Shown here in pieces: positions 23,080-34,696 of a stretch of DNA of 64,000 nt. A program made the position numbers and the translations under genes. A model generated the notes under the pieces. It was not told where the DNA came from and ran no database searches. It worked only from the letters and a program-made list of their open reading frames with translations. Each line of letters opens with the position of its first letter. Position 1 is the stretch's first letter. The DNA lies in the NCBI RefSeq assembly GCF_035046485.1, contig NC_085137.1, positions 15,839,346-15,903,345 of the forward strand, written 5' to 3'. Source of the DNA: Aedes albopictus (lineage: Eukaryota > Arthropoda > Insecta > Diptera > Culicidae).

Positions 23080-26000
23080 TTATGTGTACTACATTAAGAA
23101 ATAGTTTTTCCCTCCCTATACACGAAACAACGACGCGAGGTCCATTGCGAAATTCTCTAGGTGTTCCTCTAGAAGCTTCACTGGGAATACCTCTAGGAAT
23201 TCGTTTTGGAGCTCTACCAAGAACATCTCTAGGAATTCCAACAGAATTTTTTGTAGAAATTCCACTGGGAAATTCTGGAAGTTCCATTAGGAATTCTGTT
23301 AGGATTTTCACTACAAATTCCTCTAGCAGTTCCACTGGGAATTCCCCTAGGTGGTTCCCTGCGAAATTCTCTAAGGGATCCTCTAGAAGTTTCACTAAGA
23401 ATAGCACTTGGAATTGCACTGGGAATTGTTTTAGGAGCTCCACCAGGAACTTTTCTAGGAATTCCGTCAGACATTTCTGTAATAATTCCACTGTGAATTC
23501 GTCTAGGAGTTCCACCAGGAATTTCTGTAAAATTTTTATAGGAGTTCCACTGGGAATTCTTATAAGTAATTCCTATTAGAGTTCTTCCGAAGTTCTTCCA
23601 GGAAGGCCAGTCGAATTTTTTAAGGTTCCTCTATCAGTTTCACTGAGAATGCCTCTAGGAATTTCACTGGGAATCCTTTCATGAGTTCTACCAAGAACAT
23701 CTCTAGGAATTCCAACAAACATTTCCGTAGGAATTACACGATTTTTTCTAGGAGTTCCACCAGGAATTCTTGAAGGATTTTTACCAGGAAATCATCTAGG
23801 AGACTCCTAGCAGGAGTTTCACTGGAAATTCTCACAGAAGTTCCACTGGAAATTCGCCAAGGAAGACCTCTGCGAAATCCTATAAGGGCTTCACTGGGAA
23901 TTCCTTTAAAAGTCTCACTAAGAATACCTCTGGGAATCGCAATGGGAATTATTTTCGGAGCTCCACCAGAAAATTATCTAGACTGTGAATTCCTCTAGGA
24001 GTTCCACCAGGAATTTCTGTAGCATTTTCACAGAGAATTCCTCTAAAAGCTCCACTGGGAATTCCTATAATAGTTCTTCCTGAAATTCCTCGAGAAGTTC
24101 CTTCAGGAAGTCCAGGACTATTCTCGGGGATGTTTTTTAGGAGTATTACTGAGAATTTCTCTAGTACTCTAGTATTTCCACTAGGATTTCTTTTGGGAGT
24201 TCGACTGGAAATTCCTCTGTAAGCTTCATTGGACATTCCTCTCAAAGTTTCAGTGGGAGTTCCTGTAAAGTTCCCCTGCGAATTCCTATAAGAGTTTTTC
24301 CGGGAAATTCCTTTAGAAGTTCCTCCAGGAATTCTAAGAGAATTATTCGGGATTTTTTCTAGGAATTTTACTAGAAATTTCCCTAGAATTACTAATGGGA
24401 TATCTTTTGGGAGTACCATTGGGAATTCTTCTAAAAGTTTCACTGGGCATTGCTCTCAAAGTTCCACCGGGAATTCATCTAGGATTTTCCCTAAGAGATC
24501 CACTTGGAAAATTTCTAGGAGATCTCTGGGAATACCTCTAGTAGTTTCATTGAAAATTCTTCTAAAAAAATGCACTGGGAATTCTTATTTGAGCTCCACC
24601 AGGAACATCTCTAGGAATTCCATCAGACATTTCTGTAGTTATTCCACTAGGAATTCCATCAGACATTTCTGTAGTTATTCCACTGTGAATTCGTCTAGAA
24701 ATTTTACCAGGAGTTCAGATAGGATTTTCACAGGAAATTTCTCTAAATTTTCCTCCAAGAATTCCAGGAGTATTCTCCGGGATCTTTTTCACAAATTTTA
24801 CTGGGAACTTCTCTAGGATTTCAACAGGGATTTCTTTTGGGAGTTGCATGGGGAATTCCTGTATAAGTTTTACTGGATAAGTTTTACTGGACATCTCAAA
24901 GTTCAACCGGGAATTCTTCTAGGAGATTTCCTATGAGATCTACTGGGGAAATCTCTGGGAGTTTCTCTAGAAGATTTATTGAAAATTCCTCTAGGATCCA
25001 CTGGGAATTGTTTTCGGAGCTCCACCACTCTCTAAGAGTTCTATCATAAATTTCTGTGCAACTCTACTGGGGATTCCTGTATGAATTCCACTGGTAATTC
25101 CTCTAGGAGTAAGGGAAATTTTTCTTGGAGATCCTGTAGGAGTTCTACTGCGACTTTTTCCAGATGTTCCATCTGAATTTCCTCCATTAGTTCCGCAGAG
25201 CATTCTTCTAAGAGTTTCTTCTGGAATTTTTCTAGGATTTCCTCTGGGAATGCCTGTAGGAGTTCTACTGGGAATTTTCCATGAAATTCGGGTGGAAATT
25301 CGTCCAAAATTTGTAGACATTCTTCCAAAAATTCCTTGGGTAACTTTTGAAGAAGGTCTTTTGTTATCTCTTTCAGAAGCTCATTCGGAAATTGTTCCAG
25401 GAGTTACTTGTTTGAATGTTACTCCAAGAATTCACCCGGAAGTTCGAACGTGAGTTTTTTCAGAAATTTCTCAAGGAATTGCTCCGAGAATTTCTCAAAA
25501 GTTCTTCCAAGACTACTCCCAGAAGATCCTTCGGAAATTCGTCAGGAAATTCCTCCGGGAAATCTTCTATTAGTTACTTTGGAAATTCTCACGGAAGATT
25601 TTGAGAATTATCACACAGGAATAGTTGTTTGATTTGTAATTATTATAGAGAATTTCAGTTCTTGGCTAATTCATCTCTAAATCCAGGAATAGTTCCAGAA
25701 GTTCCTTCAGAAATTCACCCGAAATCAATAGACCTTTTGTATTCTGAAACAATTCTCACAGAAACAAGAAATCACAGAAGAAATTTCTATAGGAATTGGC
25801 AATTTCATTTTCAAGGGATTAACACAGAAATTTCTTAAGTATATACCGGAAATATGTTAAAACAAAACAGACATTAGCGATGGAAATTCCAAACGTACTT
25901 TTGGAAGAACTATTGGAGTAACTTTCAGAGGAATTACCAGTGGAACATCTGGAGTGATTTGTAAAACATCTGAGATTTGTGGAGGAAAGGAATTCCTAGA

Positions 26001-26650
26001 TGAACATACTAGGAACATTTTGGAGAAATTTCCGTACATCTATTGAAATAATTCTCGAAGGAACTCCGGCAGTTCATCTTGGAGGCAATTCGAAGAGTTT
26101 CTCGGAAATTCCTTCATTAGTTTATCTAGAGCTCCTCGGGAATTCTTCCAGAAGTTCCTTGGAAATCTTTCAAGGAGTTCCTTGAGAATATCTCCAAAGG
26201 AATACTCGGAATATCTTCACGAGTTCCTTGTCAATTTTTGTTTCAGGAGTTCCTCGTGAGTTCCTTGGGAATTCATCCAGGAGTTCATCGAGAATTTCAC
26301 CACGAAATTCTCAGAAATGCATCCAAATTCGAGGAGTTTCTCGAAAATTTTCTTCAGGATTTCCTCTGAGAATTCCTCCGATAGTTCTTCGGGAATTTCT
26401 CGGGAGTTACTCCGTAAGTTCATCGGGAGTTCCTCGGGAATTTCTCCGAGAGTTCCTCGGGAAGTCCTCCAAGAAATCCTCGGAAATTATTTTGGGGCTT
26501 CCTCGGGATTTGCTTCAGAAATTCCTCAGACATTTCTTCTTGAGTTCTTCAGAAATTCTGGGAAACTTTTTTAGGAGTTTCTTGAGTTTCTTGGGAATTC
26601 CTTCAGTTAATCGGAGTTCATCAATATTTTCTCTGTGAACACCATCAGAA
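23080..26650 (+). repeat. Array of degenerate 24-bp units, forward block
   Basis: Roughly 24-bp units of the form ggaattcctctaggagttcc, with frequent variants, run for 3.5 kb. They contain many GAATTC sites. Because 24 is divisible by three, all frames give long open frames made of eight-residue repeats (for example GIPRGTPR-like or EFLVELLE-like). These are not genes. The unit resembles the interior of the element at 42647-44877. Confidence 0.85.
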
Positions 26651-27965
26651 GTTTTTCGGAAATTCTTCCAGGAACTCGTGGAGGAATTTTCAATGAACTC
26701 CTGTAGGAATTTCTGGGGATTCCTTAGAAAATTTCCCGAGAAAGTCCTGAAAAAAAAAATATGAGGAACTCCTGAAGATATTTTTCTGCTACAATTCCTG
26801 GGGAACTCCTGAAGTATTTCCTGAGGTGCTTCTGAACGATTTATAACTGAACTTGCGGAGGTATTTCCGAGGAACTCCTGAAGAAACTCCCAGAGAAGCT
26901 ACAGAGGATCTCCTGGAGAAATTTCCGAGCATCTCCTGGGATAAATCCCAAAGAACTGCTCGAGAAATGCTACAAGAATTACCAAGGAACTCTTAGATTA
27001 ATTCCCGTGGAACTTCTGGAGAAATTCCAGAGCCATTCCCGAATTTTTAGCTGAATTTCCGAGCAAAAACTCCCAAAAAATCTCTAACTGAAAGAATTTC
27101 CGAGGAACTCTTGGAGGAATTCTTGAGAAACTCCTGCAGGGATTCCCGAGGAACTCCAAAAAATATTCCCGTGGAGTAGGGAAACTAGTAGACAAACTCC
27201 TGGAGAAATACACAAGGAAGTTCTTGAAGAACTCACTAAGAATTCCTGGAGAAATTTCCGTAGAATCTCTGCAGGAGTTGCTTTGAAACTCCTGCAAAAG
27301 GAACTCCTAAAGAAATGTATGTGCATCTTCTAAAAAAAATCACGATGAACTCGTCGAGGAATTTTCGAGGAACTCCTGGATAAAATCTCGAAGAACTTCC
27401 AGAGGAATTCCCGAGGAACTCCAGGAAAAATTTCCGTGGAACTTTTTGGAAAATTCCCAAGCCATTCCCGGAAAACTTCTGAAGGATTTCCGAAGGAACT
27501 TCTGGGGGAATAGCCGAAGAATTTCATGGGAAAACTAAAAATTCCTGAATGAATTACTGAGAAACTCCTCCAGCAATTCTCGGGAATCTTAAGGATAACT
27601 GCGGGGAACTCTTGCAGGAGTTCTGAAAAATAAATCTGAGGAACTTATGGTGGAATTTTCGAACTCCTGGAAGACTTCTCTTGCGACTACTGGAGGAATT
27701 CCCGAGGAACTCCTTGAAACAAATCTCGAAGAACTCTTGGAGGAATTTCTGAGGAACTCTTGGAGAAATTCCCGAGGATCTCTTGGAGAAATTCCTGAGG
27801 AATTCCTGAACAAAATTCCCGAAACTCCTGCAACAATTTCCGGGGAATTCTGAAAGAATATCTGGGGAACTCCTAGAGGAACTCCTGAATAAATTTCCGT
27901 GAAACTACTGCAGAAATTCCTGGGAAATTTCTGCAAGAAATCCCAAGGAATTGGAGGAATTGTTG
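26650..27965 (-). repeat. Array of the same 24-bp units, reversed block
   Basis: From about 26650 the plus strand reads gaggaactcctggagaaattcccg, the complement of the preceding block. The two blocks form a large dyad around a switch point near 26640-26660. Unit conservation is low but the orientation change is sharp. Confidence 0.8.
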
Positions 27966-29395
27966 TTTTCAAATATTCAGCATGGTACTAAATTTTCTGT
28001 GAAAACTAAAATGGATATTTTTGTTAAATCGTTCGCCATCCTTAGTTCATAAACCTAACCACGTCCTTGACGACGAGGTTACCGCAGTCAGCTTTGTCCA
28101 CGCAATCCTGAAGTGTGATTGAGGATGACCACCACCACCACCACCACCGCCAGCAAACGCATCTCGGGTTAGTCCGACATGAAAGCTGTTTGTTCCGTTT
28201 TCTACTGGTTCATTCATCTTCATCAGACAATAACTGCCTGTCCCAAACGGTGGCGTTGAACGAAATGTACGCAACACCTACAGCAGCAATGTCCCAAATG
28301 CGAAAGGACGACACACGTCCACAAGAAACCGGGCAAAACTCGGCTGACTCTTGAGGGACAGAGAGTAGCAATTTCCCAGAGGCGACGTACGTCGCTGGAA
28401 AAAAGCGATGCGTGACAACAACGGTGCTTCCCACTCTTGGCACGTCAGGGACTGCTGTGTGACCGACCACCGTAGATAGGACGGAAGACTATTTACGAGC
28501 CAGGCCACAAACGATTGACCGATGTGTAATTTGTCACCAGCCAGCAGCGCAGCAGCGGCAGTTAGTTCGAATGACCACCGAAGGCGAAGAACCTCTGTTG
28601 GCCAATTTTTCCTCAAGAGCCACCATTCAAGAAAATGCGAAAAAATCAGCTCTGACGGACGGTTTATAATGGTAGTAAATCATTCCTAATTCCCATTTAG
28701 GCTTACGATGCTTTGCGTGCACAACTAAATGTGGATGTGAAACGCTGTTGGTGATGAAAGAAGGACTAGTGGGGGACAGGCAAAGAATATCGTGTACCCT
28801 CGAGTGAGAGAGAAAGGGAAAGCGGGAGGGAGAGAGTGAAAGTTTGCCCAAGCCGGGTTACACAATTAATAGCGTGGTGAGTAATGGCTTTTTTGTTTCC
28901 AAAGGGCAATTTGTTCCGGAGTTTGGCACGGCATGGTTTAGAAGCGGATAACGCCGCCATTTCGGTTGGTTGGCTGGTTGGTGGTCAGTTCACGCCATGG
29001 GTGATTAGAGGGTGAAGGAGGAGAAAGAAACAGCAAACGGATATGGCAGTAAATGAGAGAAATAAATTTTTGGTGGGATTTGGTGGGATAATGAAGAACG
29101 ACACACTTTTGCAATTGGCTTAGAGATGTAAGTTAATGTAATGTATTGTTGACGTGACGTCCCCTCTGGGACAAAGTCTGTTTCTCAAGTTACTGAAGTA
29201 CTTCTTTGACAATTGACATTTTTTGAAATCACTGAAATACATATCCACCGATGACTATTTTCGCCGAAAGTCGTGATATTCTTAATATTCAAATTCCAAA
29301 GTCACGTAAAATTCATGATACATATTTAAAAGTACTGGTTATAACAAAGAAATTCATTCAATGTAGAACTGACATAGAACGTAGATGTAGAAGGG
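27966..29395. other. Intronic sequence with (CCA)n
   Basis: A (CCA)n microsatellite lies at 28127-28148 and an agagagg-rich patch near 28805-28840. The region 28040-29050 is complex and GC-richer. Open frames on both strands overlap each other and match nothing I know. Confidence 0.5.
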
Positions 29396-29399
29396 CGAG

Positions 29400-30140
29400 A
29401 GCGTGTGATGGCGAAACATAATGGCATCAGCGACGTCGCAGTGCTTCATCGAGGATGGTTAAACAAGGCGAAGTTTCTTCTGAAATCCATAGTAGGTAAG
29501 GTAAAGCCTTCCACTAATGATGCGTTTCCGTATTTCACGTCTCATGTTATTGTCAGCCGTAAATAAGAATCACTTCGAAGGAAATCCTGTCTATCACGCC
29601 GTCACGAATGAACTGCCCTAGTTTAAAGTGACGTTACCAGAAGTGGCCATAGTGGTCCATCCGCTGTCACGCTGTTGGCAGCGTTATCCTGTTTCGCTTT
29701 TTTGCTCCTAACAGCAAGTATTTCTCTGCAACACTCGACATGTTTGTCGAAGTGCTTCTTCCATCCTTCAATCACTCCACTTTGACCGTCCTTATCCTGA
29801 CACATTTCGGCTCGCGGCATGAAGCCCTCTCAGAATTAGTTGATCTTCTGATAAAACTTCCGCGTTTCTAAAAACACCACAGCAGTTCCATTTGCTTACA
29901 CTCCAGTTCTTCCAGGCGATGTTTCTTCTCCCGCAAGAGGCAAGATTTGCTGCTACTGCTTCCGATTCTAAAGTTCCATATTCCGCCGGGTCCCATGCTG
30001 CAGCATTACCGCTCGCGCTGCCTTCTTCTCATTAAAAATTTCTCTACAATCCTCGTCGAACCAGCCGTTCCTTCGACTTCATTCGACGTATCCGATGGTG
30101 TTCTTGGTTGCGTCATTGATGGTGGCTTTTAATGTACTCC
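29400..30140 (-). pseudogene. Non-LTR retrotransposon relic (endonuclease-RT linker)
   Basis: Minus-strand translation gives PRAEMCQDKDG followed after a short gap by EGWKKHFDKH. The preceding frame carries STIGYVE-like and FDEECR-region remnants. This arrangement is typical of the linker between the endonuclease and reverse transcriptase of mosquito non-LTR elements. No RT catalytic motif remains and stops are frequent. The clade cannot be fixed from this piece. Confidence 0.55.
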
Positions 30141-30513
30141 AGCAGTCCTCATGAAAGGTTTCACTACATTTTTGGTAGTGAATACTACAAGTGGAACAAT
30201 ATTTCATGTGACGAGTAAAAATGAATTTATTGCACTACAACTTTTGAATAACCTACAAACAGAGCTCTAGGTATGATTAAAAGTTATTTGTATTTATTAC
30301 AAGTTTCGAATACACAGCAAATAATTTCGTAATATCCAGGCGCGTAATTTCTGGCGACGTATCCAATTTCTAACGTAATTTCACTCTGTTGCATCGTTTT
30401 CCAACAATTATCACACTCACCATGTACACCGTAGTTGGCACCGGAAAGTGTCAACAAACCCATTTCAGCAGATACCTAGAAGCAGTATCATATTTATTTC
30501 CTACCTTCTAACT

Positions 30514-30600
30514 CGGTGAAATAGCCGAGAGGTAAGGGATACGACTAACAATCAACGGATCAGTGTACGAATCCATGCCAATATTTTACTTATATATGAT
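30514..30600 (+). mobile_element. tRNA-like head (SINE-type)
   Basis: An A-box-like tagccgagaggtaaggg and a B-box-like tgtacgaatccatg are separated by about 35 bp. There is no acceptor stem, so this is not a functional tRNA. The interval 30160-30780 around it has inverted actacattttt-like words and is otherwise anonymous. Confidence 0.45.
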
Positions 30601-30839
30601 TCATCTATCGATCCGGTTCTAGTGATTGCTAGACCCACTTTCAAGCTGCGGCGGCTAATTTGCGGCGTGGGAAGGATATAATCTGTACATCACTTTTACG
30701 ACGCGACTGATGTGCAGCAAAAATGATGTGATATCACATTTTTTTGGTGTAGTAAGCCTCATAATTACCTAGTGATGTAGTAATGTTAGGACTCCGATGA
30801 AAATCCTAAGAATTAAAAGGGACAAGCTACCTACATTTC

Positions 30840-32720
30840 TCTGAGATTTTTAGCCGAAGTTCTATCCTGTATTCTTCATCGAATTCCTTACAGGATTTCA
30901 CCTTGCATTTCTTCTACAATTACTTCTTAATTTTTTTATGCAGTTTCTTACAGAAGCCTTCTTATGATTTATGCCGAAGTTGTTCCTTGAATTCCTGTAG
31001 ATTTGTCAGAGTTTATTTCTGGATTTTTCCCGAGGGTCCATCCAGGGGATTTTTCGGATTAGCTCCAGGAGTTCCTCCTGGAATTATTCCTGGGATTCAA
31101 CCCAGAGTTCCTCCTAGGATTTCTCCAGGAGTTTTTCGCAAAAGTTTCTGCACGAGTACTTTCCGGGATTTATTTCAGAGTTTCTTACGGAGATTCCTTA
31201 CGGAGACGATAACGAGATTCTCCTAAATTTCTTTTTGGGATTTTTGTTAGCGGTTTTTCGGCAAAGCTTTCCAACAGTTTTTCCAACTTTTTACCAGATT
31301 TTAGTAAAAGTTCTTTCAGGGATTTCTCCTCAATAATTTTCCGTGTTTATTTTGGAGTTTCTCGCCAGATTTTTTCCATAGTTCCTCTGGAAATATCTCC
31401 CAAAGTTTTCCAGAGAGTGCTTCCCGAATTTCCCCATCCTTTTCCATCCAAGTTGCTTCCTGAAGTTTTTGTGAGATGTCCCAGATTTTATTGGCATTTG
31501 ATTGATTTGTCTATAGAGACATAGAGACTATCAGTCCTTGGCTTTAATTTGAAGTATCTCATAGTTTCTCGCGAGATTCTACCATGTTTTCTTTCGACAT
31601 TTCTCCGGGAATCTCTTGTAAGTAACTCCGTAGTCTATCCCAGCAGATAATCCGAGACCTACTCTTGAAAAAATGCGGGCAAGAAATCTTGCAGTATTTA
31701 TTGAAGCAATCCTGAAAGGGACACCCAAACGAATTTCGGGACAATTTTCTGTAGAATTTTGGGAAGAACACTGGAATATCCCAAACATAACTCTCGGAAC
31801 GATCGCAACAAACAATCTTGGAGAACAGTGAAGTAAATCCATCAAAAATATGAATTTTATTGAAATCCCAAAAAAAAACCCTGAATGAACCCTGAAACGG
31901 AGGAGTCGTGGAAGAAAGTCCAGGATAAGTTATGAAAAACTCTGAAAGACATCCCGGGAGCAACATCGAAAGAAATCTCCTAAGATAAGTTCCAGCAAAA
32001 CTCCGGAAGAAAACTCAAGTGGAGCTTGAGAGCCTTTCCTGCGAGAACTTTTATAAATATCCCGGAAGAAACTCTAGACAAAAGCTGTCGATATTCTGTT
32101 GAAGAAATTACATACAGGAAGAACTCCTTCAGAAAACTCATGATAAAAATTCTGGCACTGTAGTAGAAACTGCAGTAGAAATCCCAGGAATAACTCCTGT
32201 GGAAATTCTGGGAGAAATCGTTCGAAAATCAATGGGAGCAATCCTAGGAAGAACTCCTGAGAAAATCCCAGGAGGAATATACTGATAACAATTACGGAAA
32301 ATTATTCATATAGCCCAGGAAATAGGGGAAATTCCGCGACAACGTCTGCGAAACATTCTTGGTTAAACTCTTATAGAAATTCCGGAACAAACCCTGGGAA
32401 AAACGCAGAAGGAACTCTGGGAGAAACCCCGAAAAGGACTATGTTTATGGAAGAAATTTTGAAAATAATCTTTCAAGATCCCTGTGTGCAGAACTTCAGG
32501 TGAAACCGGTCAATATTCGGAAATCGTGGAAGATTCTCAAGGAGGAATTCCAGAGAGAATTGCTTGAATCTTGGGCAAATGCTGGTAGAAATGTGGAAGA
32601 ACTTCCGGGAGGAATTTAAGATGCAAAACTAGGAGAAATATCATGAAATTACAAGGACTTCTAAAACAGTGCTAAAATTTCCCTATCGGAATTTCTGAAG
32701 AAATCCTTGTGGAGGTATTA
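30840..32720. repeat. Second 24-bp-unit array with a strand switch
   Basis: From 30840 to about 31480 the plus strand is of ggattcctccaggag type. From about 31560 to 32720 it is of ggaagaactcctgg type, the complement. The orientation change near 31500 mirrors the array at 23080-27965. It is more decayed than that array. Confidence 0.7.
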
Positions 32721-32812
32721 ATTTCTAAATAAATTTTAACTACATATAAGATCCATATGCGTCCAGTAAGAATCTTCAGAATTTCGCGTAAAAGATTTGT
32801 ATTGACATTTTC

Positions 32813-32896
32813 GAATGAGTGTAATCAGTATTGTACCTTTTTATTCCGCCCTAATTAGGGCGGAATCAAAAGATACAAAACTGATTACACTCATTC
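32813..32896. mobile_element. 84-bp palindrome, 42-bp arms without loop
   Basis: The arms gaatgagtgtaatcag... and ...ctgattacactcattc meet at the centre ccctaattaggg, with three mismatches over 42 positions. It could be a MITE reduced to its termini. The flanking 32900-33950 shows no recognised feature. Confidence 0.85.
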
Positions 32897-32899
32897 AAA

Positions 32900-33950
32900 G
32901 AGGGTTTTCCGCTTAGAGGGTTCGAAAAGTCGGTACAAGACTGTTTTGACAGTTCTGCACTACATACATGTGGCAAACTCTTAATGGTCGAAAGGGGTAC
33001 AATACAACATAAAGTTTTGATCTAATTCCCGTCGTACGAAGCACCGACCAATGATGATCGAATATTTTCATGCACCGTGCTTAAATCCTCATGGTCAATT
33101 CAATACCAAACCACAAATACATAAATTAACTTTTAACTAATGTAATGGTTCGTTGTAAAACTACAACAATTTCATTAAAATAATAAGATTAAATTATTAT
33201 TCCTGGAAGTCTATTTCTATTCTCGGCGCAACATGAGTTCGATTTCCGGTATACACTATGGCACATAGGACGGACAAACATTTTAAAACAAACCTATTTG
33301 TATACTCGGAAAATTGGTCAAATCCTTATCCTTCACAATGCCTAATATGTTTTGTAAATTAATGCTTCTAAAAACTTCTAAAGATCTTCGAAGTTAAAAT
33401 AGGTGTACCTGTATTATAACAAACAAAACATATTAAGCAATCATTTTACCCACAAGAAGATAGTGCACCGAATAATTGTGTATCTGTAGTTGTGAAATAC
33501 TATGCTTCATGCGCATAACAACCACACACACACATATGTTTGCATCCTCCCTGTGACGAAGAAAACATGTTTATTTACATTTCACCGATAAAAACACTAA
33601 TATTTATTTGATTAATTGAGCAGCTATTGCTGAATTCTGCAGCAGTACAATCAAACGTTGGAGTGCCACAGAGCTTTTGTGCGGTGTGAATTGTTGTTCA
33701 ATAATCAATTAGTGAACCGTGCGGACTGAAAATTGAACAGTGAAACCATTTCGCTAACTGCTGCTTTGGTGCGATTTGCTTCGGCATATGCCAATCGAGA
33801 GGAAAACGACAACTCGTAAGTTGAGTGAAATTTAAATGTGAAATTTAGAGATTTATTCGATTTCCAATGCTATAGAGGCTGTTTTTCGATAACGTGCCTC
33901 TGGAGCCGGCCTTCTGACCATATGACGAAGTAAATTTTTACCCTATTCGA
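32900..33950. other. Intronic sequence, no recognised feature
   Basis: AT-rich sequence with a short (CA)n near 33520. No exon, RNA gene or repeat related to others in the window was seen. Confidence 0.45.
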
Positions 33951-33972
33951 AAACTGTTTTATTCATACAAAC

Positions 33973-34674
33973 GATCAAAAAACGATCAACGATCAATTCT
34001 GACTATACATGTCAATGGTTGCTCCTCCGTGATTGATCTGAACTGGTATCAGTTGCACTGTGATCCAACTGAATAAGGGGCTGGGACATTCCACTTATTC
34101 TCAAAGTGCAATTTTAGCAGCTCATGCATATTTGGTCAATAACGGCGCCGGCCAAGTCCTTATAGTCAGCTGGGAAGGGAAAGGAATGTTAGAGTGTACT
34201 GGTTGTTGCTACTAGAGACCGAGAGCACTCTGCGTCCCACAACCCGCACGGACTGGGGTATTTGTTAGACGGAAAGGATGGGAGATCTGGGAGTCACCGT
34301 TGGGTCGGTGATGCGATCCATGGATAGGGTTATTTATAGTGTTCGTGATAGATTGTGTGGTGAATAAGGTGAATAAGGTCAAGCGGCACAGCACGCTTTG
34401 GTTGCATAACTTATAGGCGTTATATATACACTGTGCTGTGAGTGGAAGTTGGAAGGGAGGGAAACGACTTTTTTCAATTCGTTTCTGGTTCTAGCGATGG
34501 CTATGAACATATGAATATACATGAGTTGTATATGTAGAGAAGAGAGAGCGAGAGAAAGTGGATAGAAAGATACAAAGTAGGATGAAAAGGGACGGGCCAA
34601 GGATTGAACCCATGACCTTCTGCATATGAATCAGAAGCGATAGCCACTAGACCACCAAGCCCGTCGAAAAAAAA
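33973..34674 (-). mobile_element. Long tRNA-headed SINE with 22-bp target duplication
   Basis: On the minus strand an A box (ggtctagtggctatcgc) and B box (gggttcaatccttgg) lie at the high-coordinate end, with an agagagcgaga-rich segment and a body of about 600 bp downstream. An exact 22-bp direct repeat flanks the unit (33951-33972 and 34675-34696, starting aaactgttttattc). At about 700 bp it is long for a SINE, so a composite is possible. A fragment of a related copy is at 6470-6622. Confidence 0.75.
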
Positions 34675-34696
34675 AAACTGTTTTATTCATACAAAC

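Noticed and set aside
23042..27972. Many open frames of 60-174 codons on both strands
   Set aside because: They are translations of a 24-bp repeat in several frames at once and have no conserved domain; the repeat explains them.
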